DNA of 64,000 bases from Amycolatopsis sp. NBC_00345 (GTDB lineage Bacteria; Actinomycetota; Actinomycetes; Mycobacteriales; Pseudonocardiaceae): NCBI RefSeq assembly GCF_036116635.1, contig NZ_CP107995.1, forward strand, positions 8,742,001 through 8,806,000. Reading direction: 5' to 3'. The translations under genes were made by a program, and so were the position numbers. Below are positions 40,002-50,095 of the stretch, piece after piece. Below the pieces are notes generated by a model. It worked only from the letters and a program-made list of their open reading frames with translations. It ran no database searches and had not been told where the DNA came from. Numbering within the stretch: position 1 is the first letter of the stretch; the number at the start of each line of letters is the position of its first letter.

Positions 40002-40084
40002 CGCCCCAATGTGGCGTTCGGTGCGTCAGACGCACCGAACGCCACATTGGGTGCGTTCAACGCAACCAACGCCACATTGGGGCG
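40002..40084. repeat. Nested palindrome with two alternative pairings
   Basis: 40005-40027 and 40029-40051 are perfectly complementary 23-nt arms around one A (starting CCCAATGTGGCGTTCGG). A second partial copy of the right arm, AACGCCACATTGGGGCG at 40068-40084, pairs equally well with 40002-40018. A small TGCGTTcAACGCA hairpin lies between. It starts 14 nt after the reductase stop and probably terminates transcription. Confidence 0.8.
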
Positions 40085-40239
40085 GATGACCCGGCTGGAG
40101 CAGTGGTTGCCCGGCCGGTCAGGTGGGATACGTCACAAGATCAGGTCCGGTATGTCCGCCGCCGAGGCACTCGGCCGGCCCCTTCTCGCTGGTCCCGAGA
40201 TCGCACCCGGGCGAGTCCCGGGTTGGCCGCTTGGTCAAG

Positions 40240-40258
40240 TTAGGTAAGCCTTATACCA
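40240..40258. promoter_or_regulatory. Candidate iron box (IdeR/DmdR/DtxR) upstream of nuo
   Basis: TTAGGTAAGCCTTATACCA matches TWAGGTWAGSCTWACCTWA at 15 of 19 positions, with the first 14 all matching and the right half degraded. It lies upstream of the presumed nuo promoter. Regulation by iron would make sense for an operon of iron-sulfur proteins but is not shown. Confidence 0.4.
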
Positions 40259-40291
40259 CGGCCCCTAGGGACAACCGTGTGAGTCGCGTCC

Positions 40292-40297
40292 TACACT
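40292..40297 (+). promoter_or_regulatory. Putative -10 element of the nuo promoter
   Basis: TACACT lies directly upstream of the two Rex operators, with GGACAA 17 nt before it as a possible -35. Rex would then block initiation or early elongation. The rest of 40085-40499 contains no gene I can support; the leader would be about 195 nt. Confidence 0.4.
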
Positions 40298-40307
40298 CCC
40301 CCCATGC

Positions 40308-40325
40308 TTGTGAACCGCTTCACAT
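40308..40325. promoter_or_regulatory. Rex operator 1 upstream of nuoA
   Basis: TTGTGAACCGCTTCACAT matches the Rex box TTGTGAAnnnnTTCACAA at all but the last base. Confidence 0.85.
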
Positions 40326-40339
40326 CCACGGCGAGTGGC

Positions 40340-40357
40340 TTGTGAACTATTTCACAA
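40340..40357. promoter_or_regulatory. Rex operator 2 upstream of nuoA
   Basis: TTGTGAACTATTTCACAA matches TTGTGAAnnnnTTCACAA perfectly. Its centre is 32 bp from that of operator 1, about three helical turns, so two Rex dimers could bind on the same DNA face. Confidence 0.9.
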
Positions 40358-40499
40358 GCAGCCCCCGGTCCGGCCACGGGCCGTAAGGGTGCCCTGACCC
40401 TCGGCGGTGTGACCCAGCTCCCTTAGGGTGCCGTCGAGGAAGCGGACCACCACCCGTAGAAGAACCCCGCAGCGGCGCGGAAAGGATGGCGAAAACCCC

Positions 40500-40925
40500 G
40501 TGCTGATGTTGCCAGTGCTGGCGCAGGCGGAAACCGCAGGAGCGGCTGCGGCCGCGCCTGGCCTGAAGGTGTACCTGCCGCTCGTCCTGTTGTTCGTCCT
40601 CGCGGCGGCGTTCGCGCTGCTGTCCGTGCTGCTGGGCCCGATGGTCGGCCCGAGCCGGTACAACAAGGCCAAGACCTCGGCCTACGAGTGCGGGATCGAG
40701 CCCTCGCCCCAGCCGCTCGTCGGCGGCGGGCGGATGCCGGTGGCGTACTACATCACGGCGATGCTCTTCATCCTGTTCGACATCGAGATGGTGTTCCTCT
40801 ACCCGTTCGCGGTGAACGCGAACGCGCTCGGTGTGTTCGGCCTGGTGGAGATCGTGCTGTTCATCGTTACGGTCGGGTTCGCGTACGCCTATGTGTGGCG
40901 GCGCGGCGGCCTGGATTGGAACTGA
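40500..40925 (+). CDS. nuoA: NADH-quinone oxidoreductase subunit A
   Basis: NuoA is a small membrane subunit of complex I. The 141-residue protein has three hydrophobic helices (VYLPLVLLFVLAAAFALLSV, ITAMLFILFDIEMVFLYPFA, VEIVLFIVTVGFAYAYVW) and the conserved YECGIEP loop and FDIEMVFLYP motif. GTG at 40500 is chosen over a longer in-frame reading from 40428; AAAGGA lies about 13 nt upstream. It opens the 14-gene nuo operon, behind two Rex operators. Confidence 0.95.
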   Translation: MLMLPVLAQAETAGAAAAAPGLKVYLPLVLLFVLAAAFALLSVLLGPMVGPSRYNKAKTSAYECGIEPSPQPLVGGGRMPVAYYITAMLFILFDIEMVFLYPFAVNANALGVFGLVEIVLFIVTVGFAYAYVWRRGGLDWN

Positions 40926-40929
40926 AGCC

Positions 40930-41478
40930 ATGGGCCTCGAAGAGAAACTCCCCAACGGCATCCTGCTGGCCAGCCTCGAGGGCCTGGTCAACTGGGCGCG
41001 CAAGAACTCGCTCTGGCCCGCCACGTTCGGCCTCGCGTGCTGCGCGATCGAGATGATGACCGTCGGCGGCTCCCGCTACGACATCGCCCGGTTCGGCATG
41101 GAGCGGTTCAGCGCCACCCCGCGCCAGGCCGACCTGATGATCGTCGCCGGCCGGGTGACCCAGAAGATGGCTCCCGTCCTGCGGCAGATCTACGACCAGA
41201 TGGCCGAGCCGCGCTGGGTGCTCGCGATGGGCGTCTGCGCCTCCTCCGGCGGCATGTTCAACAACTACGCGGTGGTGCAGGGCGTCGACCACGTCGTGCC
41301 GGTCGACATGTACCTGCCCGGCTGCCCGCCCCGGCCCGAGATGCTGCTCGACGCGATCCTCAAGCTGCACGCCAAGATCCAGGACGAGCCGCTGAACGCC
41401 CGCCGCGCCGCGATCCGCGCCGCCAGCGGTGCGCGCACCGAGCTGATCCCGTCGTCGATCAAGTACGCGAAGAAGTGA
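40930..41478 (+). CDS. nuoB: NADH-quinone oxidoreductase subunit B
   Basis: NuoB carries cluster N2, the last iron-sulfur centre before quinone. The 182-residue protein shows the ligand motifs FGLACCAIEMM, MGVCASSGGMF and YLPGCPPRPEMLLDA. ATG at 40930 follows nuoA by 4 nt. The stop overlaps nuoC (GTGA). Confidence 0.97.
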   Translation: MGLEEKLPNGILLASLEGLVNWARKNSLWPATFGLACCAIEMMTVGGSRYDIARFGMERFSATPRQADLMIVAGRVTQKMAPVLRQIYDQMAEPRWVLAMGVCASSGGMFNNYAVVQGVDHVVPVDMYLPGCPPRPEMLLDAILKLHAKIQDEPLNARRAAIRAASGARTELIPSSIKYAKK

Positions 41479-42242
41479 GCGACGTGCCCGAAACCCCAGA
41501 AACCGGTGGCGAGCAGTCCAGCGCCGAGCGCCCGGAAGGCGGGCTCGAGCCCCAGGGCGCGAACCCGGCCGCCCCCGCCGAGCCCGTGGTCTCCGGCCGC
41601 GCCCGCAAGGGCATGTTCGGCGTCTCCGGCAGCGGTGACACCTCCGGCTACGGCGGCGTGCGCCTGCCCGCGTACAGCCCGGCCCCGGCGGAGCGCCCGT
41701 ACGGCGGCTGGTTCGACGAGTTCGCCGACGAGTTCCTCGCCGCGCTGGCGGACAACAACGTGCCGGCGTCGGCGATCCTGCAGACCACGGTGCACCGCGG
41801 CGAGATCACCTTCTACGTCGACCGCGAGCACCTGGTGGCCATCGCCCGCACCCTGCGCGACGACCCGGGCCTGCGCTTCGAGCTGCTCAGCTCGGTGTCC
41901 GGCGTGGACTACGGCGTGGACGTGCCGCAGCGGCTGCACTCCGTCTACCACATGACATCGATGACCTACCGGCGCCGGATCCGGCTGGAGGTCACCCTCG
42001 ACATCGAGGACGCGCACGTGCCGTCGCTGGTCGGGCTCTACCCGACGGCCGACTGGCAGGAGCGCGAAACCTGGGACATGTTCGGCATCGTCTATGACGG
42101 CCACCCGGCGCTGACCCGGATCCTCATGCCGGACGACTGGGACGGCCACCCCCAGCGCAAGGACTACCCGCTCGGCGGGATCCCGGTCGAATACAAGGGC
42201 GCGGAAATCCCGCCGCCGGACCAGCGGAGGTCGTACTCGTGA
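41475..42242 (+). CDS. nuoC: NADH-quinone oxidoreductase subunit C
   Basis: NuoC is a peripheral-arm scaffold subunit near the quinone site. The conserved 30-kDa domain occupies about residues 75-255 (YPTADWQERETWDMFGIVYD, HPALTRILMPDDWDGHPQRK). About 70 N-terminal residues are a Pro/Glu/Gly-rich extension, common in actinobacteria. Length is 255. GTG at 41475 overlaps the nuoB stop and the stop overlaps nuoD. Confidence 0.96.
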   Translation: MSDVPETPETGGEQSSAERPEGGLEPQGANPAAPAEPVVSGRARKGMFGVSGSGDTSGYGGVRLPAYSPAPAERPYGGWFDEFADEFLAALADNNVPASAILQTTVHRGEITFYVDREHLVAIARTLRDDPGLRFELLSSVSGVDYGVDVPQRLHSVYHMTSMTYRRRIRLEVTLDIEDAHVPSLVGLYPTADWQERETWDMFGIVYDGHPALTRILMPDDWDGHPQRKDYPLGGIPVEYKGAEIPPPDQRRSYS

Positions 42243-43576
42243 GCATCGAAGAAGGCATCGAAGCCAACGCGGTCCCCGAGGCCGACTCCCGCGACACCAC
42301 CGAAGGCCGCGTCTACACGGTTTCCGGCGGTGACTGGGACGACGTCGTCGCCGACGCGCAGCACGACGAGCGCATGGTCATCAACATGGGCCCGCAGCAC
42401 CCGTCGACGCACGGCGTGCTCCGGCTCGTGCTGGAGATGGAGGGCGAGACCGTCACGCAGCTGCGGTCGGTCATCGGCTACCTGCACACCGGCATCGAGA
42501 AGAACTGCGAGTACCGGACCTGGACCCAGGGCGTCACGTTCGTGACGCGGATGGACTACCTGGCGCCGCTGTCCACGGAGATGGCGTACTGCCTCGGCGT
42601 GGAGAAGCTGCTGGGCATCCAGGCCCCGCCGCGCGCGGAGCTGCTGCGCGTGATGCTGCTGGAGATCAACCGGATCGGCTCGCACCTGGTCTACATCGCG
42701 ACCGGCGGCATGGAGCTCGGCGCCACCACCGCGATGACGCTCGGCTTCCGTGAGCGCGAAGAGGTGCTGCACCTGCTGGAGCACCTGACCGGCCTGCGGA
42801 TGAACCACGCGTTCATCCGCCCCGGCGGGCTCGCGCAGGACATGCCGGCGGACTTCGAGGAGAAGGTCACCGAGTTCTGCAAGGTGATGGACAAGCGCCT
42901 TCCCTTGTACGACAAGCTGTTCACCGGTCAGCCGATCTGGCGCAACCGGCTCAAGGGCGTGGGTTACCTGCCGGTCGACGCGTGCCTCGCGCTCGGCGTC
43001 ACCGGCCCGATCCTGCGCTCGGCCGGCCTGCCGTGGGACCTGCGCAAGACCGAGCCGTACTCGCGCTACGACGAGTTCGAGTTCGACATCCCGACGTCCA
43101 ACGACGCGGACTGCTGGGCGCGGTACCTGATCCGCGTCGAGGAGATGCACCAGAGCCTGCGGATCATCAAGCAGGTGCTGAAGAAGCTCGAGCCGGGCCC
43201 GGTCATGGTCGAGGACAAGAAGGTCGCCTGGCCGGCGCAGCTGTCGATCGGCAGCGACGGCATGGGCAACTCGCTCGAGCACGTCAAGAAGATCATGGGC
43301 CAGTCGATGGAATCGCTGATCCACCACTTCAAGCTCGTCACCGAGGGCTTCCACGTGCCGGCCGGCCAGGTCTACTCGCCGGTGGAGTCGCCGCGTGGCG
43401 AACTCGGCGCGCACCTGGTGTCCGACGGCGGCACCCGGCCGCTGCGCGTGCACGTACGGGAGCCGAGTTTCGTGAACCTGCAGTCGATGCCCGCGATGGC
43501 CGAGGGCGGGCTGGTGGCCGACGTGATCGCCGCGGTCGCGTCGATCGACCCGGTGATGGGGGGAGTGGACCGATGA
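42239..43576 (+). CDS. nuoD: NADH-quinone oxidoreductase subunit D
   Basis: NuoD is the 49-kDa subunit that forms the quinone-binding cavity with NuoB. The 445-residue protein has MVINMGPQHPSTHGVLRLVL, IGYLHTGIEKNCEYRTWTQG, LLEINRIGSHLVYIATGGME and the C-terminal ASIDPVMGGVDR. GTG at 42239 overlaps nuoC, and the stop overlaps nuoE. Confidence 0.98.
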   Translation: MSIEEGIEANAVPEADSRDTTEGRVYTVSGGDWDDVVADAQHDERMVINMGPQHPSTHGVLRLVLEMEGETVTQLRSVIGYLHTGIEKNCEYRTWTQGVTFVTRMDYLAPLSTEMAYCLGVEKLLGIQAPPRAELLRVMLLEINRIGSHLVYIATGGMELGATTAMTLGFREREEVLHLLEHLTGLRMNHAFIRPGGLAQDMPADFEEKVTEFCKVMDKRLPLYDKLFTGQPIWRNRLKGVGYLPVDACLALGVTGPILRSAGLPWDLRKTEPYSRYDEFEFDIPTSNDADCWARYLIRVEEMHQSLRIIKQVLKKLEPGPVMVEDKKVAWPAQLSIGSDGMGNSLEHVKKIMGQSMESLIHHFKLVTEGFHVPAGQVYSPVESPRGELGAHLVSDGGTRPLRVHVREPSFVNLQSMPAMAEGGLVADVIAAVASIDPVMGGVDR

Positions 43577-44450
43577 CGAGTTCGACAGCGACGCCCGAGC
43601 CGGGGCCGCACGCCGCGAAGACGACGCACGCCGCCGCGGGCGGTGACACCGATGTCGTCGCCATCGCGCCGGATTCGGCCGTGGCCGAGGGCATCCTCGC
43701 GGACACGCCGCTCGAGGAGATCTTCGGCGCCGACACCGAGACCAAGGCGAAGGACCTGATCGCCCGCTACCCGATGTCGCGCTCGGCACTGCTGCCGCTG
43801 CTGCACCTCGTGCAGTCGGTGCAGGGTTACGTCAGCCAGGAGGGCATCGCCTTCTGCGCCAGGCAGCTGGAGCTGTCCGACGCCGAGGTCAGCGCGGTCG
43901 CGACGTTCTACACCATGTACAAGCGCCGCCCGTGCGGCGAGCACCTGGTGAGCGTCTGCACCAACACGCTGTGCGCGGCGCTGGGCGGCGACGCCATCTA
44001 CAAAAAGCTGCAGACGCACCTCGGCTCGGCGGACGCGCCGCTGGGCCACGAGGAGACGGCGGGCACGCCGGGCGAGCCGGGCTCGATCACGCTGGAGCAC
44101 GCCGAGTGCCTCGCCGCCTGCGACCTCGCCCCGGTGCTGCAGGTCAACTACGAGTACTTCGACAACCAGACGCCGGAGCAGGCCGTGGCGCTGGTCGACG
44201 CGCTGCAGGCGGGCAAGAAGCCGGCCCCCACGCGCGGCGCCCCGCTTTCGGACTTCAAGGGCGCGGAGCTGCAGCTCGCCGGGTTCTTCCCGGAGGACGC
44301 GAGCACTTACCGCGGTGACGTCGATGGCCCTTCGCAGGCCGTTGAAACGCTGCGCGGCGCGCAGATCGCGAACGAGCGTGGCTGGACCGCCCCGGCGACG
44401 CAGGACGTCCCGCTTCCTGTGCTGCCCGCCAAAGAAGGGGAGAAGAAGTA

Positions 44451-44451
<1 letters not shown>
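43573..44451 (+). CDS. nuoE: NADH-quinone oxidoreductase subunit E
   Basis: NuoE holds the [2Fe-2S] cluster N1a in the NADH module. The four ligands are in SVCTNTLCAALGG (two Cys) and HAECLAACDLAPVLQVN (two Cys). At 292 residues it is longer than many homologues, with an N-terminal extension of about 50 residues and a C-terminal one of about 80 (ending PVLPAKEGEKK). ATG at 43573 overlaps nuoD. Confidence 0.96.
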
Positions 44452-45736
<1,285 letters not shown>

Positions 45737-45740
<4 letters not shown>

Positions 45741-48232
45741 CGATCGCACCCGGCAAGCCCGCGACCCAGGAGACCCCGGTCCCCGAAGGCCACGTCAAGC
45801 TGATCATCGACGGTGAAGAGGTCATCGCGCCCAAGGGCGAGCTGCTGATCCGCACCGCCGAGCGGCTCGGCACGGTCATCCCGCGGTTCTGCGACCACCC
45901 CCTGCTCGACCCGGCCGGCGCCTGCCGCCAGTGCCTCGTCGAGGTGGAGATGGGCGGACGGCCGATGCCGAAGCCGCAGGCCTCCTGCACGATGACGGTC
46001 GCAGACGGCATGGTGGTCAAGACCCAGCTGACCTCGGCCGTCGCGGACAAGGCGCAGCAGGGCGTGATGGAGCTGCTGCTCATCAACCACCCGCTGGACT
46101 GCCCGATCTGCGACAAGGGCGGTGAGTGCCCGCTGCAGAACCAGGCGCTGGCCCACGGCCGCACGGAATCGCGGTTCGTCGACACCAAGCGCACGTTCCC
46201 GAAGCCGCTGCCGATCTCGTCGCAGGTGCTGCTGGACCGGGAACGCTGCGTGCTGTGCCAGCGCTGCACGCGGTTCTCCGCGCAGGTCGCGGGTGACCCG
46301 TTCATCGAGCTGCTCGAACGCGGCGCGCACCAGCAGATCGGCACCGCCGAGACCGCGGACGTGCTGGACCTGGCCTCGCGCACGACGTCCGGCCAGCCGT
46401 TCCAGAGCTACTTCTCCGGCAACGTCATCCAGATCTGCCCGGTGGGCGCGCTGACCAGCGCGGCGTACCGGTTCCGGTCGCGCCCGTTCGACCTGGTGTC
46501 GGCGCCGGGCGTGTGCGAGCACTGCTCGTCCGGCTGCGCCGAGCGCACCGACTTCCGCCGCGGCAAGGTGCAGCGCAAGCTGGCCGGCGACGACCCGGAA
46601 GTCAACGAGGAGTGGCTCTGCGACAAGGGCCGCTTCGGTTTCCGCTACGTGCAGGCCGGCGACCGCATCCGCCGCCCGCTGGTCCGCAACGCGGCCGGCG
46701 AGCTGGAGGAGACCTCCTGGACCGACGCGCTGCAAATCGCCGCCGAGGGCCTTGCCAAGGCCCGTGACGGCAAGGGCGCGGGCGTGCTGACCGGTGGCCG
46801 GCTGACGGTCGAGGACGCGTACGCGTACGCCAAGTTCGCCCGGATCGCGTTGCGCACCAACGACATCGACTTCCGCGCCCGCGCGCACTCGGCCGAGGAG
46901 CTGGCGTTCCTCACGTCGAACGTGCTGGGCACCACGCCCGAGGACGGCGTCACCTTCGGCGAGATCGAGAAGGCCCGCACGGTCCTGTGCGTGGCCTTCG
47001 AGCCGGAGGACGAGGCGCCGATCGTGTTCCTGCGGCTGCGCAAGGCGGCCCGCAAGAACCGCACGCGCGTGCTCCACTTGGGACAGTGGACGACCTCCTC
47101 GGTGCGCAAGACCTTCGGTGAGCTGCTGGCCTGCGTGCCGGGTGGCGAGGCCGCGGCGGTCGACGGCATCGCGCAGCACGCGGCCGACGTCGACGCCGCG
47201 CTGAGCGCCGAGGGCGCCGTGATCCTGGTCGGCGAGCGCGCCGCCGAGGTCCCGGGCCTGTTCTCCGCACTGGGCCGGCTCACCGCGCGCACCGGCGCCC
47301 GGCTCGCGTGGATCCCGCGCCGGGCCGGCGACCGCGGCGCGCTGGAGGCCGGCTGCGTGCCGACGCTCCTGCCGGGCGGCCGCGTGGTCGCCGACGCCGG
47401 TGCCCGCGCCGAGGTCGAAAAGCTTTGGGGCGTCACGCTTCCCGCCGAGCCGGGCCGCGACGCCACGGGCATCCTCGAGGCCGCGTCCGCGCAGCAGCTC
47501 GACGCCCTGCTCGTCGGCGGTGTCGACCCGGACGACCTGCCCGATCCCGACCTGGCCCGGCGCGCGCTGGACAACGCCGGCTTCGTGGTCAGCCTGGAAC
47601 TGCGGGCGGGCGAGGTGACCGAGCGGGCCGACGTGGTCCTGCCGGTCGCGCCGTCGGTGGAGAAGGCGGGCAGCTACCTCAACTGGGAGGGCCGCCGCCG
47701 CGCCTTCGACATCACGCTCGAAGGCACCGGCGCACTGGCCGACGGCCGGGTGCTCGACACCCTCGCCGTCGAGATGGACGCGGACCTGTTCACCCAGACC
47801 CCGGCCGCCGCGGCGGCCGACTTCGCCAAGCTCGGAGAGTCCCTGAAGGCCACCTTCAGGGACCCAGATGCCCTCAAGGTGGCCTTCAGGGCAAGTCAGG
47901 CGGGTCAGCCGGGGCAGGGGCAGGCGTTGCTGTCCACCTGGCGGCAGCTGATCGACAACGGCTCGCTGCAGGACGACGAGCCGCACCTCAAGGGCACGCA
48001 GCGCAAGCCCGTCGCGCGGCTGTCCGCGAAGACCGCCGAAGACCACGGCATCACCGCGCACGGCACGGTCCACGTGTCGACCGAGCGAGGCTCGATCACG
48101 CTGCCGGTCGAGGTCGCCGACCTGCCCGCCGGCGTCGTGTGGCTGCCGGCCAACTCCGACGGCTCCGCCGTCCGCGCCCGTCTGGGCGCCGGACACGGCG
48201 CGCTGGTGCAGATCTCCGGAGGTGAACAGTGA
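45737..48232 (+). CDS. nuoG: NADH-quinone oxidoreductase subunit G, with an in-frame palindromic repeat
   Basis: NuoG is the largest peripheral subunit and holds several iron-sulfur clusters. Seen in the 831-residue protein are FCDHPLLDPAGACRQCLVEV, CPICDKGGECPLQNQ, RCVLCQRCTRFSAQVAGDPF, CPVGALTSAAYRF, and an N7-type set in CEHCSSGCAERTDFRRG plus WLCDKGRF; a molybdopterin-oxidoreductase-like domain follows. At about residues 702-718 the repeat at 47841-47891 is translated as SLKATFRDPDALKVAFR, with no frame disruption. ATG at 45737 overlaps nuoF; the GTGA at the end overlaps nuoH. Confidence 0.97.
47841..47891. repeat. 51-bp palindromic repeat, family B, copy 3, inside nuoG
   Basis: Arms 47841-47861 (CCCTGAAGGCCACC...) and 47871-47891 pair almost perfectly, and most bases are shared with the copies at 7969 and 33728. 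Unlike those it is within a coding region. Its length (51 nt) is a multiple of three and it keeps nuoG open. Confidence 0.88.
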
Positions 48233-49572
48233 GCCCACAGCTCACGCCGTTCCTGGACCAGATGCCGGACGCGGCCGAGCGAGCCCGCCTGCTCGCCGAC
48301 GACCCGTGGTGGCTGATCCTGATCAAGGCCGTCGTCATCCTGCTGATCGGGCCGATCCTGACGATCTTCCTGATCGTCTGGGAGCGCAAGGCGGTCGGCC
48401 GGATGCAGAACCGGCCCGGCCCCAACCGGGTCGGCCCCAACGGGTACCTGCAGTCGCTGGCCGACGCGATCAAGCTCCCGTTCAAGGAGCAGATCATCCC
48501 GGACACCGCCGACCGCAAGGTGTACTTCCTCGCGCCGGTGCTCGCCGCCGTTCCCGCGCTGATCGCGCTGGCCGCGATCCCGTTCGGGCCGGTGGTGTCG
48601 ATCTTCGGTGAGCAGACCACGCTGCAGCTGGTCGACCTGCCGGTGGGCGTCCTGGTGATCCTCGCCTGCTCGTCGATCGGCGTTTACGGCATCGTGCTGG
48701 CCGGCTGGGCCTCCGGCTCGCCGTACCCGCTGCTGGGCGCGCTGCGCTCGACCGCGCAGGTGATCTCCTACGAGATCGCGATGGGCCTCTCGATCGTCGC
48801 GGTGATCCTCTACTCGGGCACGCTGTCCACGTCCGGGATCGTCGACGCGCAGGCCCACGGCTGGTACTTCTACATGCTCATCCCGAGCTTCGTGATCTAC
48901 CTGATCTCGATGGTCGGCGAGACCAACCGCGCGCCGTTCGACCTCGCCGAGGCCGAGTCGGAGCTGGTCGGCGGCTTCCACACCGAGTACAGCTCGATGA
49001 AGTTCGCGATGTTCTTCCTCGCCGAGTACGTCAACATGGTGATCGTCTCGGCGTTCTGCACCACGCTGTTCCTCGGCGGCTGGCGCTTCCCGTTCGTCGG
49101 TGAAGACTCGGCGCTGAACCAGAACTGGTGGCCGATGCTCTGGTTCTTCGCGAAGACCTTCGTCCTCCTGTTCTGCTTCATCTGGCTGCGCGGCACGCTC
49201 CCGCGCATGCGCTACGACCAGTTCATGCGCCTGGGCTGGAAGGTGCTGGTGCCGGTCAACCTGGTCTGGATCGTCGTGGTGGTCGCCATCAAGACCGTCC
49301 AGTGGAGCTGGCCGCAGATCCTCGTCGGGGTCGGCATCGTCCTGGTCGTGCTGGTGCTGCTGAGCCTGGCGCTGCCGGAGAAGAAGGTGCCGAACGACGA
49401 CTACGTGCCGATCACCGGCGGCGGGCACCCGCTGCCGCCGCTGGACCTGAAGGTCCCCGAGAGCACTCCGCGCCAGAAGGCGCTGGCCAAGGCGGAGGCG
49501 AGGGCCGCACGACGGGCCCCGGCCGCCGTCGGCACCGCAGCACAGGAAGGGGCAGAAGATGGCCGCGACTGA
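48229..49572 (+). CDS. nuoH: NADH-quinone oxidoreductase subunit H
   Basis: NuoH is the membrane subunit at the quinone entry site. The 447-residue protein has about eight helices, the conserved GRMQNRPGPNRVGPNGYLQS and ETNRAPFDLAEAESELVGGF loops, and a C-terminal hydrophilic tail of about 50 residues. GTG at 48229 overlaps nuoG. The 3' end overlaps nuoI by 14 nt. Confidence 0.97.
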   Translation: MSPQLTPFLDQMPDAAERARLLADDPWWLILIKAVVILLIGPILTIFLIVWERKAVGRMQNRPGPNRVGPNGYLQSLADAIKLPFKEQIIPDTADRKVYFLAPVLAAVPALIALAAIPFGPVVSIFGEQTTLQLVDLPVGVLVILACSSIGVYGIVLAGWASGSPYPLLGALRSTAQVISYEIAMGLSIVAVILYSGTLSTSGIVDAQAHGWYFYMLIPSFVIYLISMVGETNRAPFDLAEAESELVGGFHTEYSSMKFAMFFLAEYVNMVIVSAFCTTLFLGGWRFPFVGEDSALNQNWWPMLWFFAKTFVLLFCFIWLRGTLPRMRYDQFMRLGWKVLVPVNLVWIVVVVAIKTVQWSWPQILVGVGIVLVVLVLLSLALPEKKVPNDDYVPITGGGHPLPPLDLKVPESTPRQKALAKAEARAARRAPAAVGTAAQEGAEDGRD

Positions 49573-50095
49573 CTTCCTCAATCCCATCAAGGGTTTCGGC
49601 GTCACCTTCGCGATGATGTTCAAGAAGGTCGCCACCGAGGAGTACCCGGAGGCCGGTGCCCCGGCCGCGCCGCGGTACCACGGACGCCACCAGCTCAACC
49701 GGCACCCGGACGGGCTGGAGAAGTGCGTCGGCTGCGAGCTGTGCGCCTGGGCGTGCCCGGCCGACGCGATCTTCGTCGAGGGCGGCGACAACACCGAGGA
49801 GGCGCGGTTCTCCCCGGGCGAGCGGTACGGCGCGGACTACCAGATCAACTACCTGCGCTGCATCGGCTGTGGCCTGTGCATCGAGGCCTGCCCGACCCGG
49901 TCCCTGACGATGATCAACTTCTACGAGATGGCCGACGACGACCGTCAGCGGCTGATCTACACCAAGGAAGACCTGCTCGCCCCGCTGCTGCCCGGCATGG
50001 AGCAGCCGCCGCACCCGATGCGGCTCGGGGAGAACGAGCAGGACTACTACGTGAACGGCCCTGAGCTCTCCAAGGCGCAGGAGGGCAAGGAATGA
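49559..50095 (+). CDS. nuoI: NADH-quinone oxidoreductase subunit I
   Basis: NuoI carries the two [4Fe-4S] clusters N6a and N6b. The 178-residue protein shows both ferredoxin motifs, EKCVGCELCAWACPADAIFV and RCIGCGLCIEACPTRSL. The ATG at 49559 lies within the nuoH 3' end, preceded by GGAAGGGG. The stop overlaps nuoJ (ATGA). Confidence 0.97.
   Translation: MAATDFLNPIKGFGVTFAMMFKKVATEEYPEAGAPAAPRYHGRHQLNRHPDGLEKCVGCELCAWACPADAIFVEGGDNTEEARFSPGERYGADYQINYLRCIGCGLCIEACPTRSLTMINFYEMADDDRQRLIYTKEDLLAPLLPGMEQPPHPMRLGENEQDYYVNGPELSKAQEGKE

Noticed and set aside
40123..40386. Open frame of 87 codons in the nuo upstream region
   Set aside because: It runs through the Rex operators and promoter, has no ribosome binding site and no recognisable product.
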